This document shows, piece by piece, positions 10,597-21,403 of a stretch of 64,000 bases of DNA. Source of the DNA: Fonsecaea monophora (lineage: Eukaryota > Ascomycota > Eurotiomycetes > Chaetothyriales > Herpotrichiellaceae). The notes beneath the pieces were generated by a model. That model was not told the origin of the DNA. It saw only the letters and a program-made list of their open reading frames with translations, and ran no database searches. The number at the start of each line of letters is the position of its first letter. The stretch's first letter is position 1. The stretch is from NCBI RefSeq assembly GCF_001642475.1, contig NW_019173955.1:1-64000 (forward strand), written 5' to 3'. The translations under genes were made by a program, and so were the position numbers.

Positions 10597-12909
10597 TCAT
10601 GGCTTTACCCTTGAGATGAAAGGATGCTTCAACGCATCGTTGGGTGTGATGCGCTTCTCCGGCCGCAAATCTAAACACCTATCCAGTAGATCCACAAACA
10701 GATCCAGCTCTTTGCGCTCCTGTTCGTTCATGCGCTTGTCCTTCGGGACCAACCGAGATCTCAAATCTCTGACTGGTTTTGGCTTGATGTCCATCACTTT
10801 GATTATCGTCCGACCTGTAACTTTGTCTGTCTCTTGAGCTCGAAAATTGAGGAGATCGTCAAAGTATTCATACGTCAGAGTTCCACGCCTGAGAAGCTTG
10901 TGCGGAAATTTCCCACGACACTCCATGATCGCGCGAAGCATGCCGTTGTTGTTGCGGCCTGTAAACAAGATCTTTCCCGTGTACAGTTCGAAAAGGGTAC
11001 ATCCAACTGACCACATGTCAATGCCATAGTCATAAGGGATGCCCAGGATGACTTCAGGAGCCCGATAGAAACGAGACACTAGATATGGCGCAGTGGCATT
11101 CTCGGTGATGGGAGACGCAGATCCCAAATCGCAGATCTTCAGCGCACTCCTGGCTTCGTTGACAAGGATGTTGTCTGGTTTCAGATCAGCGTGTATGTAT
11201 TGACATTTCTTCAGCAAGCTCAATCCCCAAAAGAGTTGCTGTGCGTATGCTCGGATAGCCTTGAGATTGATGCCCACATCCCTGCCGAATTTTTTGAGCA
11301 CTTCCCGCAGGTTCATGGAGAGGTTTTCAAAAACCATACAAAGATGACCTTTATGATCAAACGATCGTTGAAGACGAATGATGTGCTTCTTGTCTTCTGG
11401 GTCATTGGCAGCAATGTCTTTCAGAATGTCAATTTCTTTGATTCCGGCTTTTCGCATGGTTTCGTTGTTCCGAACAATTTTGATCGCGACCGCTTTGCCA
11501 GTTCGTCTATCAGTCGCTCGAACGACAGAGGAGAACATGCCTCTTCCCAGATTTTGTGTGACATGGTAACGGTCCTCGATCAGCTCACCAAGGATTGTTA
11601 TGTAATACCCTTCGGGATCATCCCAATTGTCCATGAGGTTGACATCCAGGGCTTGCGCAGTCTTAATCTCTACTTTGGGCTTCATAGGAGCTTCGGCAAA
11701 CATATCGTCTTCATCCTCATCGGCAAACATGTCAAACTCACCAGTCGCCTTGGGAGGGGGAGGGGCCGCCTTGTCGTCAGCTCCGGTTACTGCTTGGTCT
11801 GCTTGCTCGAGAGATTTCTCGTCTTCCTTGAAGAGACGTTTTTCATGTCGCGCTCGTTCCTCTTCCATGTCCACGGTAGGGTCATAGTCGGCAGCTGAAG
11901 GGCCGTCTTCGACCGGAGATCTTCTATCAGTGTTAGTCAGATCTGCATCATTATCGAACTTGATCTCCGCTGGAGACTGAGGAGCAGACAGATCTCTTGG
12001 CGTACGAGGTGAGGACGAGCCGGGGGATTCTGGTGATATTAGTATAGAACCAGGACGGACGGTAACAGGGAACATACCGGATCGGCGTGGCGTTGTAGTA
12101 TAGCTTTCCGGGGCAGGACTTGCCGGCGTCGACTCAGCCCCAAGATGAAGTGCCTGAACCAATAGCGGTGGAGCTTGACCACGATATTTGTTCTTTATAG
12201 CTTCACGACGTTTGCGCCGTTCTTCAATCAGAGCAGCCTCATCTATAATTCTGGGCTCTTCGATCTCAACGGTGGTGGCGCCAGCGGATACCGCCGTGTA
12301 GGTTTCGGTGTGATTCTTGTCCTGTCTGTGTCCAGTAGCTTCAGATCCTGGCGCAGGCACCAAGTTAGAGGTGACGTCGTCTGTCGGAAGGTCATGCGAG
12401 GGTGTGGATTGTGAAGTTCTCATGGTCGCATCCTTTTCCGGCTGATCATCCGCATGTCTGGAGTTGGACTCAAACCTGCTACCTTGGTCTCGAGTATTTG
12501 TAGAGCCATCCATTCCTTCCTCTCTGCGACGAGAGTGCCTATATGGAGACCGACTCCTGCTGCGACTTCGAGAGGTTCGCGACCGCTTTGAGTGTCGTTC
12601 GTAGGATTCGTGGCGTCGATGACGGAAGGCATCATCCTCGTACCTCACAGAGATGGAGCGCGTATCATGATGGGATCTGTTTCTCGCATGGTCATAGTCG
12701 CGGGGGCGCTTCTCACCTCTCGAAGCACGGTAAGGCGATCTCGAGCGTGATCGATGCGATCTAGACGTAGCGCTGTAGGGAATGGAAGATGGTCTGGCAC
12801 GACGGTCAATCTTGCTGTTATTGCGGAAAGATGGTATATTCTTTGCCTTCGCTTCCGAGTCTGACGTCAAGATTTCGCCCTCAGACTGGCTGGGTGATCT
12901 TGAACCCAT
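10597..12909 (-). CDS. prp4: Serine/threonine protein kinase Prp4 (pre-mRNA splicing)
   Basis: Nuclear dual-specificity-like kinase of the Prp4/PRPF4B family that phosphorylates spliceosomal proteins such as Prp1/Prp6 during activation of the B complex. A single uninterrupted 770-residue frame. The N-terminal third is an RS-like domain packed with SRSRSRSRSPYR-type repeats (about residues 45-135), and the middle is acidic with DEDEDDMF. The C-terminal kinase domain (about 440-770) shows the glycine loop GRGMFSSVV, VAIK, HADLKPDN, DLGSA in place of DFG (normal in this family) and SRFYRAPEVILG. Length and layout match fungal Prp4. An intron-free gene for a splicing factor in an intron-rich neighbourhood is notable but not unique. 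It lies convergent to the flavoprotein gene. Start chosen at the ATG opening MGSRSPSQSEGE. Confidence 0.95.
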   Translation of the reverse strand: MGSRSPSQSEGEILTSDSEAKAKNIPSFRNNSKIDRRARPSSIPYSATSRSHRSRSRSPYRASRGEKRPRDYDHARNRSHHDTRSISVRYEDDAFRHRRHESYERHSKRSRTSRSRSRSRSPYRHSRRREEGMDGSTNTRDQGSRFESNSRHADDQPEKDATMRTSQSTPSHDLPTDDVTSNLVPAPGSEATGHRQDKNHTETYTAVSAGATTVEIEEPRIIDEAALIEERRKRREAIKNKYRGQAPPLLVQALHLGAESTPASPAPESYTTTPRRSGMFPVTVRPGSILISPESPGSSSPRTPRDLSAPQSPAEIKFDNDADLTNTDRRSPVEDGPSAADYDPTVDMEEERARHEKRLFKEDEKSLEQADQAVTGADDKAAPPPPKATGEFDMFADEDEDDMFAEAPMKPKVEIKTAQALDVNLMDNWDDPEGYYITILGELIEDRYHVTQNLGRGMFSSVVRATDRRTGKAVAIKIVRNNETMRKAGIKEIDILKDIAANDPEDKKHIIRLQRSFDHKGHLCMVFENLSMNLREVLKKFGRDVGINLKAIRAYAQQLFWGLSLLKKCQYIHADLKPDNILVNEARSALKICDLGSASPITENATAPYLVSRFYRAPEVILGIPYDYGIDMWSVGCTLFELYTGKILFTGRNNNGMLRAIMECRGKFPHKLLRRGTLTYEYFDDLLNFRAQETDKVTGRTIIKVMDIKPKPVRDLRSRLVPKDKRMNEQERKELDLFVDLLDRCLDLRPEKRITPNDALKHPFISRVKP

Positions 12910-14052
12910 GGTGGAGTGGTCGACTTGCAGGCCGGGAACGAGACCTAGCCTTTAGTTGTGATAAGAGCGTTAGCCAGCAGATTCTGGTATGGGAAAATTT
13001 GCAGTTGTAGAGCCCGACCGGTGTCGTCCCACAAAAGTCCTTCTCAAATCGCTTTCGAAAGCATTCCACTTTTGGCAGAAAAGATACTGGTGAATCAAAT
13101 TGACCGAACCGCAAGATGAAGATCGAGGTGCGAAAGCCCGAGAACGATGAAGTGACGTTGTAGCGGGAGGTGTAGAAGTGACCTGAAGCACTAGTCATCA
13201 TATTCTCCATAGAGCACTTAAAACCGGCGCAGGTGCTAGTGCCGCCTCGCCACCAAACAACGCCCGTGGATTCAAGTCCTTGGCAGCGAGTGGCAACCCA
13301 CCCACCGCCCATCCAACGCAACTCACTACATCAAGAGCATCGTCAATAAGCGCAAGAGTTCCTGATAAATTGTTCTACAAGGGTAGGAAGTATCACAGGT
13401 CAATCGCAAGATGTGTCGGTACGCCTACCTGTCGCACATGAGAGTTCGCTAACGCCCATGCAGCTGCTTATGTTAAAGGGAGTCCGTTGGGGTACCCGGT
13501 TCCAGTAGGCTTGTAGTGCCAGCCTTGTTGGACAGAATTGTGAGTCTTCCCGCAATCTAGGGCGATGACAGTGTGCTAAAGAGAGAAGCGCTTTCCGTGA
13601 CTTCGCGGATCCTCCGTCTGCTCCGTCTGCTCTACCCTGCGACTGGACTTGGTCCAAGTCGTGTACGTTTTGTTCTCGTGCGCGGCCTGGTGCTGGTTGC
13701 GTTGCTGTAAGTGTGTATCAAGCTAGAATCAAGTGAATACTAAACCAATAGGTCCCTGTGAATCTACAGGCCGGTTGTCGTGAACTACAAGTACTCATTG
13801 AGAGAGCAGTTGCTGTCGCTGGAGGTGGGGCGGCTGTCCCAGCTAACCAGGTGTACGTGTTTCCGGTTGATGTGTTTGAGAATCTCTAATTGTGATTACA
13901 GGGATTGGCTGAAGTCCCAGGCTCAGGGACTTGAAGTCAAGTTTCAAAAGGCTAACCGAGCCTGCAAGGTTGGCAGCAACAACGGACTCTCCAAGCTTGG
14001 GGAAGTGTGGCAATTACCAGATCCCCCGAAAGACACATTTCATAGCTTGAAG
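12910..14052. other. Intergenic region with possible 5' exons of the cupin gene
   Basis: Contains the upstream region of prp4 (minus) and of the cupin gene (plus). An in-frame opening extends the cupin upstream to 13780, with an intron-like stretch ending in ATTACAG at about 13900, so the true cupin start could lie here. Nothing else is recognised. Confidence 0.4.
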
Positions 14053-14451
14053 ATGCCTTTCCAGCAGAAAGAATTCTCTCAGCCGCCACATCCACCAGTC
14101 GGGACACCCGAGAACTCAGAGACGGCAAAGCCTTGGTACAACGTTGCACCTGGAATCTGGGAACTGCATCTAAATGGTGAGAAGAATTCAGAACAGAGGG
14201 CTGTTCTACAGTGGTGGGAGCCGAATGCGGTATCTGCCACTGACGAGGCAATAACCCATACTTATATCGAAGAAGTGTGTATTGTTCAGGGAGAACTCGA
14301 GGATGTGACACTGGGGCAAGCTTGGTCGACAGGTGCATACGCATATCGCAATCCGGGCATGGAGCACGGCCCATACAAAGCTTCGGCATCAGGTTGCCTG
14401 ATGTTTGTCAAGGTGCTTCCTGGGAGCAAACCCGGGTATTCACTCGACTGA
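14053..14451 (+). CDS. Cupin-domain protein, ChrR-like
   Basis: Small single-domain cupin of about 132 residues, resembling the ChrR-type cupin domain used in bacteria as a metal-binding sensor or catalytic barrel. In fungi its function is unknown. Seen: a compact beta-rich sequence with GIWELHLNG, a WWEPNA segment, HTYIEEVCIVQGELED (the cupin motif with its conserved His and Glu) and a second motif with GAYAYRNPGMEHGPY containing the second His. The chosen ATG opens MPFQQKEF; the same frame is open upstream to 13780, so a longer N terminus, possibly with an intron, cannot be excluded. No transmembrane or signal segment is visible, so it is probably cytosolic. Neighbours give no functional hint. 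Confidence 0.75.
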   Translation: MPFQQKEFSQPPHPPVGTPENSETAKPWYNVAPGIWELHLNGEKNSEQRAVLQWWEPNAVSATDEAITHTYIEEVCIVQGELEDVTLGQAWSTGAYAYRNPGMEHGPYKASASGCLMFVKVLPGSKPGYSLD

Positions 14452-14599
14452 GGCCTAAAACTAGGAGAATTGCTCTCTCGAAGGGATTCAACGCTGTCAT
14501 TTGCCGCCGAGAAAGGACGGAGATACAACGCATCGACGTCCTGCCAGAAGCCCTGCACGAGGAGACAATGGATAGGAGATCAAACACTGAACAGGGAAG

Positions 14600-14998
14600 G
14601 AATGAAGTCACCACTGGCTGCTCAAGATAATACCCGGGACCGTTAGTGATTGTCTCACCCATCGAAACCTCAGCCCAGCGAATATCGCCATCACTCATAG
14701 TCGTCTCAACGCCCTTGGCCTTGGGAACCAAGTACAAGTTACTTCGCGAACAAGCCCGGTAACCTGACCTGAATACAGAGGGAATGCCTCATGCCAAAGG
14801 CACGGCAGTGGCGATATCCAGTCCTGATCTGAAGAGGTGATTGCCGATGGCTCCACCTCTGATAGCAACCGAGAGAAGTGACATAGCGAGCATAGAACGG
14901 AATGATGTTTGCCGCGACAGCCATAGCAATTCGCCGTCTCTTGTCCCCTCACGTTTGTCTCGAGCTCATGCACAAACAGAAGTGTAAACGAGATCCGC
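14600..14998 (-). pseudogene. Decayed coding relic, possibly a sugar-porter-type MFS C terminus
   Basis: On the minus strand, protein-like segments appear one after another in shifting frames. They include FTLLFVHELETNVRGQ (TNVRGQ is common in sugar porters), then AMAVAANIIPFYARYVT in the next frame, then VAIRGGAIGNHLF, and finally YLVPKAKGVETTMSDGDIRW. The order fits the end of a major-facilitator sugar transporter, but frameshifts and stops break it and no splice signals repair all breaks. I read it as a relic. The family assignment is tentative. Confidence 0.3.
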
Positions 14999-15099
14999 AA
15001 ACGAGCACCGTCGACCGTGTATAAACACCTCTTTCCTCGATTCAGGCATTCGTTTCAACAATATCCTCATAATCAACCAATACCAATGCAAGAACACTC

Positions 15100-15480
15100 T
15101 CACACAATATCACAATAAGTAATCGCATGACCCCCGCTAGATCTGTATCTGAGCTGACCCTTTGTCAGATACAGCGCAAATTGTCTCAAAGACTCGAGCC
15201 GATAACCTCCTTTGCGAAATGTCGGGCACCAATCCTCCTCCAAACTCGCCAGATGGCAGTCCACCGCCGTCGCCCCCATACACCAAGAATTAGCGACAAT
15301 CTTGGTTGTCAACACAAACCCACTTTCAGTCTGTCGAGCTCCGTGTTCAAGTCTCTGCGGCAGGTTGCGAAAATCGGTTCGGCTGGGCCAGACATCTTTC
15401 GGAGGCTGAGGGTCAATCAGAGGACACGGCAAGAGGCTGATGGGGTCATGGTGTACGGTGGATTTCTGCAAGTCTGCCAA
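15100..15480 (-). CDS. Small ORF of unknown function
   Basis: A 126-codon minus-strand frame with balanced codon choice, from MADLQKSTVHHDP to a TGA at 15100. No domain, signal peptide or membrane segment is recognised. It sits beside the decayed transporter relic and may be a further remnant or a chance ORF. Confidence 0.2.
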   Translation of the reverse strand: MADLQKSTVHHDPISLLPCPLIDPQPPKDVWPSRTDFRNLPQRLEHGARQTESGFVLTTKIVANSWCMGATAVDCHLASLEEDWCPTFRKGGYRLESLRQFALYLTKGQLRYRSSGGHAITYCDIV

Positions 15481-16043
15481 TAGCTTGCGTAGTTGTGTTG
15501 GACTTTAGAGCGTACTAGGGACAGGTCGTTGTGGAATGGCGATGAATCGAGAAACTCGTGGGCTGGAATATGTACAACAGTCCCGGTAGCAATCGGCCAA
15601 AATTAAACATTAAATTCGAAGTATTCGAATATGTACTCCGAGAATGCGTTTCGTGAGCCCCGTGTCTGTCTTTCAACATATCTGCATGACAATTCGTTGC
15701 TCAAAGGTATCGTGGCCTCTGCCTACACGAGTCTACCTCAAGACTTGTGTCATTGTTTTGGTAAGAACCCAATACATTGAGCGAGCTCGACGATAAAACC
15801 AAAGTCCATCAAGCGATGAACAAGTTGAAAACAAGTCAAATGTGCCAAGGTATCACGTGAGCGAGGCGCCCATTCACCGGTTGACGCAGTTTGTCTCCAA
15901 GCGCTTGCCGGTCGAGACTGCGGCGATTATTCTGCTTCAGAACTTCGCGCCACTCTTTCCTACAACTGCCAGACTTCAACAACCCAACCTCGAAACATCC
16001 TAAGCCTTCTACACATAGCAGACTGAGCAGGAAACAATAAAAA
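15481..16043. promoter_or_regulatory. Upstream region of TMA7
   Basis: No gene supported. The stretch just before the TMA7 ATG (about 15960-16043) is C/T- and A-rich and ends AATAAAAAATGG, typical of a strongly translated fungal gene. Confidence 0.4.
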
Positions 16044-16362
16044 ATGGGTGGTCAAAGCAGAGAAGGTAGGTTCGAGCAAAGCACCGATCGATCTGATGAG
16101 CTTCCTGACATTTTCTTCTCAGGTGGTAAAGTCAAGCCACTGAAGGCCCCAAAGAAGGAGAAGAAGGACATGGATGAAGAGGACGTTGCATTCAAGGCCA
16201 AGCAAGCCGCAGGTACGAACGTCCCTTACATGGTTTTCCCTGAACAGCAGCTGAATCGTTTGCGCAGATGCAAAAGCCCGGAAAGAAATGGCCGACAAGG
16301 CAAAGGGAAAAGGGCCGCTGAACGCCGGCCAGCAAGGAATCAAGAAGAGTGGGAAGAAATAG
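16044..16362 (+). CDS. TMA7: Translation machinery-associated protein 7 (Tma7)
   Basis: Small, very basic protein that associates with ribosomes; the yeast homologue affects translation efficiency. Three exons (16044-16065, 16123-16212, 16268-16362) join to 68 residues. The conserved start GGKVKPLK, the KEKKDMDEEDVAFKAKQ helix and the terminal GIKKSGKK are all visible and match the family from yeast to human. Exon 1 is only 22 bp. Introns are 57 and 55 bp with good GTAGGT and GTACGA donors. Reading straight through gives a longer false frame that continues past the real stop, so the spliced form is clearly right. The poly-A leader before the ATG suits a highly expressed housekeeping gene. Confidence 0.95.
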
Positions 16363-17095
16363 ATGGCGCGAGTGCATGGATTTCTTGTTTTGACGCCTAC
16401 AACGATTTTATGATCCAGGAGCGAGGCGCAAGATGGGTTGAGCTCGTTGATTGACTAGAATGGTGGCCGGAAGTCAAATATGAAATTGACCAGGAAATAC
16501 TCCATCGACCCCCTGCCCCGTGTATCTGCATTCATCCTGACAGGCGTGCGAAATGAACTGGCTAACTTCCATGTGTGACCTCTCCGTATCAAGGATGGAT
16601 TTCGGTCCGTCCGGCCTTGCAGCTTACGGCAAAGCAGCGCGGACGGACCCTTTACAGTCCGCTGGGAGCCAGCATGGATCCAGTCCAGAGCAATTCTGCA
16701 CCCTCAAAGAAGGAAGAGAGAGAATCGGGCGCTTGATCAAGTTCTGCATTGGCAATACCGCGGACAAAGACAATTGCTGCCATGCAAAGATGAGAGCGAC
16801 AGGCTTGGCAGTATAGATTTGAATGTGTTTGCTAGACCGCCAACCAGACAGTCGTCACATTGACCGTCTCTAGTTGGACTACAGATCTCCTCAAAGCAGT
16901 TGTGGTTGATTGGCAGGCCTTGTTATTCGCCATCGGCTTTCTTTACCTCTCGCGATCTTTTCATCGCTCTTTCCATCCTTGCCCTCATCTCTTCCTTCAT
17001 CGCAAGACTTTTACTACCTCCTTACTCTACCTTAGGCCTTAAGAAGCGCACCACACTATCAAATCTTCAACATCTCCACTCAAATATCTCTCACA
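16363..17095. promoter_or_regulatory. Intergenic region, promoter of the next gene
   Basis: No gene supported. A pyrimidine-rich stretch (about 16920-17090, CTTTCC/CTCAT runs) directly precedes the ATG at 17096 and looks like a fungal CT-rich transcription start region. Confidence 0.45.
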
Positions 17096-18269
17096 ATGGA
17101 CGAGCCATCGGGCCAACCACCCGAACCACGCGAGGATCGTGGACCTCGCATTCCTCCTGCCAAACTCTCATCGTATGCGGATGTTGCTCATAAGGAAACT
17201 TGCTGGAGAACAGAGCTGTAGGACTGACACCCTCACGCATAGGATCAATCCCGAACCAACGATCTCCCTCTTCTTCAAACCAACCAAAGACTCCTCCCTG
17301 GTCCTCCTTGATGGCAAATTCTCTCGAGATGCCGCCATGATCTTCTGCGACCGCATTCGTCACGACCTGATGGACAACAACCGAAAATCCTTCACTATCG
17401 TTGGTGGTAGCTTGAACGGTCTCAAGGAGGTTTTGGCTTGGATCAATCAGTGCGTTGCCGAGCAGAACATCATCAAGTTCAAAGATGTGAGTCCCTTCGG
17501 TTTCTTCTCCAGCACCGAGACTGATACGCCCCTTAAGTTCGACGACAACGCACCCAACTTGTTCACTACCTACGCCAATGTCATCATCTCTGCTCACTAC
17601 CTGGGTATTCCGCCGCGGGACCTCTCCGACCATATTGTCAAACGCATGTCCGCCGTTGCTCGGAAACAACTCATGAGTTGGGCTGAAGTCGAATGGTTCT
17701 ACACGACCCCTCTACTTGCGACACTTCCCGATGAGAGAGAAAATTCTGTCCGTGGAGTTGCTGGTGCTTCCGTGTTCTGGGCGTGGTGGAATGGCAAGCT
17801 TGACGAGAACGAGACCCCTGAAGACATGATGATGTTGAGCGTTTTGAGGCAGGAGATCAGCCAGTTGGACAAGGATCTGCATGAGTGGTGTGAGAGAAAC
17901 GAGGTTGAAGTGAGAAAGAAGTGGGAAGAGAAGGACAAACCCAAGAAGTCCGGGGTTCATACAAATGGCTATTGTGGCGAAAATGGTCATGCCCTGGACG
18001 GAGCCAGTGGAGGAGGGGATGGAGGTGGATGGGATGAACCAGCAACTGTGACTTCTGGAGGTACCAATGGCTGGGACACCTTCAGCACCGAAGGACCCCT
18101 TGGCCCGCCCAATTCAGTCGCAACCCAAGACTCCGGCGTCGACGTGGCATTTGGTGGTAAGAACAGTGCTGCTTTGCCTCCTCTACATGAGATGGATGGG
18201 ATCAACGGGGCCGGTGACTGGGCTGAAGAGGTCAGCGAGATCACTCGGCTCAACAACCAGCAGTGGTAG
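17096..18269 (+). CDS. Conserved fungal protein of unknown function
   Basis: Two exons (17096-17172 and 17243-18269) give about 367 residues. The first exon encodes a Pro-rich start MDEPSGQPPEPRED, and the intron (70 bp, GTATGC to CATAG) joins it to INPEPTISLFF. The middle contains an ordered region with LLDGKFSRDAAMIFCDRI and an NNRKSFTIVGGSLNGLKEVL segment that has the look of a BTB-like alpha/beta fold, but I cannot confirm this. A charged helix (WCERNEVEVRKKWEEKDK) follows, and the C-terminal 100 residues are Gly/Trp-rich and probably disordered. No signal peptide or membrane segment. I do not recognise a catalytic motif. The codon use and full-length openness argue that it is a real gene. 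Confidence 0.75.
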
Positions 18270-19038
18270 GACCCTGGATACGGATCCGGAGAGGGTGGAG
18301 AAAGCAATAGCACCATGAGCGACCATGTCCAACTGCCTGTGTGAAGAGACAAGAGCAACGACCTGGATGGCTCAACCTTCAGCAAGAGGCGGGGGTTGGC
18401 TTTCTACTCCTGGCTAGTCAAGTGTCTGTTGGGGCAAGTTTGGGCGCTGGAACAAGAAAGAGGCTGATGCTTGTGACTCTGTTAGTTCCTGTACGACTGG
18501 GTTAGTCTAATGCGGGGTCCTCTACTAGATACCAAGAACGATAGCCCGGAGTGCCAGTGAGTGCCTAGCTGTGTTGGTTTACTAGAAGGCGACGATCATT
18601 TGTCACGAAATCACATGATACCAATGCAAAAAGGCTTTTTTCAAATGTTTTGTTTGTTGTCGTGTCTATGTGCCATTCAAACCGTTTCCGCTGTTTTCAA
18701 CCATGTGAATGCGCGCTCTCCTCTCCTCGCCCCCACCCCCAAAGATTTGTGCAACTCCAAAAAAGTTATGTGTCTGTGTCCGAATTAAGAAAGAGATGAT
18801 TAACTGCCATAGTCCCTAGTTTCAACCCAATTAGAGAAGGAAAAAGCCGAGTTCCCGTAAATGGCCCTGCGGCGCGACCCCTGTGGCAGCCTTCATCGCC
18901 ATCGCCATCTATGCCAATGCCATGGATCGGAAAGATCCTCTCCCATGACGGAACATGAAGTCCGAAAGGCCTGCCCAAAAAGATAATTTGCAAGACCATA
19001 CATGCCATGCCATTGCCATTCCCATCAACCACTGTCGC
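18270..19038. other. Convergent intergenic region
   Basis: Sequence between two convergent 3' ends. No gene, RNA or repeat is recognised. Confidence 0.5.
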
Positions 19039-19677
19039 TTACGTGCTGATGTTCTCAAGGACGCTGTTGACGTCAGCGATGAGCTGGGTGAGCAGGTCCG
19101 AGAGGCTGATCAAGGTGCCGTTGGTGCTGTCAGCCGAGAGAAGAGTCTGGACGGTATCAAAGAGCTGTCCAAGGGAAGTGGCGAGGCTGTTGACAAGAGT
19201 CACGTCATCGCTGGTGACAACAGTGGTGGTCCCGAGGCCGGAGATGCTGTCAACAAGCCCAAGAAGAGTGTTGAGGGTGTTGGTCAGCGTCAGGGTGTAC
19301 ACGGTGCTGCCGATGGTCGCGCCAGTGTCGGTGGTCTTCTGGGTCTCAATGACCAGCTGCTCAACGGCGGCGGTGACGTTTGTAAGTGCGTCGAGGACGG
19401 GGTCCAGGACCAGCTCCAAGTTGGTGAGCAGGTTCGTAACAGTAGTGCCAACGTCTCCAAGGAGGTCGGTGAGGTCAAGTTGAGGAGCAGGAGCTCTTGC
19501 AGCAATGTCCTTAGCAGCCTCGACTGGCTGGAGGGCGGTGTTGGAAGAGGCTGAGCGTCGAGTTAGTAACTGCTCTTTGATAATTGGTCAAGGTTAGGTG
19601 GGAAACTCACCCTCCAGAGGAAGAGCCATGGTAGAGGCAGCCATGAGAAGGCCAGCGAAGACGGTAGAGCAGCGCAT
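19039..19677 (-). CDS. Small secreted Leu/Thr-rich protein
   Basis: Probable secreted or cell-wall-associated protein of 192 residues. Exon 1 (19677-19611) encodes a clear signal peptide: MRCSTVFAGLLMAASTMALP. A 60 bp intron follows, and exon 2 (19550-19039) encodes a mature chain made of repeating amphipathic stretches such as LLTNLELVLDPVLDALTNV and SATSL-type Thr/Ser/Leu runs, with no cysteine after the signal. The pattern is reminiscent of hydrophobic-surface-binding or galactomannoprotein-like fungal proteins, but no family can be named with certainty. A TATA box on this strand at 19851-19859 and a leader rich in CCAAACC before CATCAAAATG suggest strong expression. Confidence 0.8.
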
Positions 19678-20656
19678 TTTGATGAGTTTGGTTTTGGTTG
19701 GGAGGGTTTGGGTTTGGGTTGAAGTGGTAGAGAAGAAATAGATTCTTGCACGAAAGACTGGAGTGAGGATGAGAAGAAATGAGCGACTGTTGTATTACTG
19801 TTTGTTGATGAGGATGAGAATGTACCTTGAAAGTCGAGGAGACCTAGATGTTTATATACACTGATTGACGTTCTTCGTATACGCCATGTTATGATCGAGA
19901 TCTGTGGATGGATAGGGCACGACGTCGACGCGTCGGTCGTGCACGTTCATCCAAATTTCTTGCGATATCCAACATTGAGATTCGCACTAGTGGATCGACC
20001 TGGATTAGCTGTAGATCCTCGTGGTTTTGGTTAGTGTGAGAGGTGCGGCTTGATCTCTTGATCATCAGCCTCCCGAATCGAGACAGATTTTCATTGCACA
20101 ATCCTTATCCGATTGAACTACCCGCGCCGGCGATTAAGTGTGGTGGATACCGTGCCGCCAGTTGCTAGGGGCTGGTCAAGATCAAAACAGGCGCACGGGC
20201 CAATGTTATCGGCTGTCGATTGGCTGTCGAGTGATCAACGACGAGGCTGAACCTTGCTAGTAATTGCCAGTTCCATCGAATCCGACGCGAGGGGCATTTG
20301 AAGGTGATCTTGACGGGACGTCAATATTGAACTTCTTTCGCGCTTAAGATTGCTTCAGCAAAGATTATAATGATGATCGCCTATTCCAAGCACCTGCTGC
20401 CGTGCACTGATAAACAAGCCTCTCCCAGCTCTTTCACTATTGAATTGAGTTGCTTCTTGGCAAAATCATGGAACGCGCATCTTTGCGGAGAGTGTGTCAG
20501 GAGAAACAAAACATGAGGAGCGGTTGTAATCCTCGACGGGCAATCAGATACACTATCGCGATTTCCCAGGAGGGTCATTGGCAGCACCGTCCAACGATGT
20601 CGGAGAATCGGAATCACCAACAGTACTGGATAAGAAGTCAAATCTCTCACAGCTGA
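19678..20656. promoter_or_regulatory. Promoter and leader of the small secreted protein
   Basis: Upstream of the minus-strand gene starting at 19677. Line-up: CCAAACC-type leader (about 19685-19745), then TATATAAA read on the minus strand at 19851-19859, about 175 bp before the ATG. No gene is supported in the rest. Confidence 0.45.
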
Positions 20657-20911
20657 TTACCTCCGCTTCAGCTTTGGGTCCACGAGTGTCTGTTGTTTCA
20701 ACTCGTCGATGGCCTTGACCAGATATGTAAGTGGCAGGTCTTCCGCGCGTGTCGATGGTGAAATGACTGAGACATCCACCAGCCTTCCGTTGCCGCGGGG
20801 CAGGCGGGAAGGCTCGACAGAGAGAGGGATCGGCTGAAAAAGATACGACTTATCGATGTTGAAGTGCCCGTCAACTAAAATTTCCCCTCTGCCATGTTTT
20901 ATCATGAACAT
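20657..20911 (-). CDS. Small ORF of unknown function
   Basis: An 84-codon minus-strand frame, from MFMIKHGRGEILVD to VDPKLKRR, with sensible composition (DELKQQTLVDPKLKRR at the end). No family, signal or membrane segment is recognised. A 35-base intron-like stretch would extend it, but that is too short to trust. It may be an orphan gene, an exon of an undetected gene, or chance. Confidence 0.2.
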   Translation of the reverse strand: MFMIKHGRGEILVDGHFNIDKSYLFQPIPLSVEPSRLPRGNGRLVDVSVISPSTRAEDLPLTYLVKAIDELKQQTLVDPKLKRR

Positions 20912-21403
20912 GTAGAAGTGTCGGATGACGGAGGACCCGGGATTTGAAGCGCCATCTCACAACTTGCTACATCCAGAGTCTGTCTTGGAAGCAGTGGACT
21001 TGGGGCGCGAGACAAATGTTGACTCACATGAGATTCGGGAACAGAGAGGGGCAGGGAGGCAGCACTGACTCCTAATGGTGCAGGTTGTTGAGCACGATGA
21101 CGGCACTCATTCCAAAGCATCGATATTGAAATGTTGAGAGTGACCAGAATCAAGGTAGGGAAAGAGGAGTGGCTGCGCTCTTTCCGCGACACTCGCTTTG
21201 AATTCTACCTGGGCAGTGGTTTCCCTCAAACTGCAACCGCAACCGCAACCGCAGGCAACACCATCTCTCAGCTCTTCCAGATTGCCACACTCACGCAATC
21301 TTCTTCTCTTCGACGTGTGGCATTAATCTTGACCTTGCCATGAGAGACTGAGCATTCACCCTCTCTTGATTCATCGCCAACCAAGACGTTCACTTGCGCC
21401 AAA
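20912..21403. promoter_or_regulatory. Upstream region of the secreted protein gene at 21404
   Basis: No gene supported. Contains a short CAACCG-type repeat (AACTGCAACCGCAACCGCAACCGCAGG, about 21229-21256). Confidence 0.4.

Noticed and set aside
12881..13321. 146-codon minus-strand ORF upstream of prp4
   Set aside because: It overlaps the prp4 start in another frame and has no protein-like features; probably leader and promoter.
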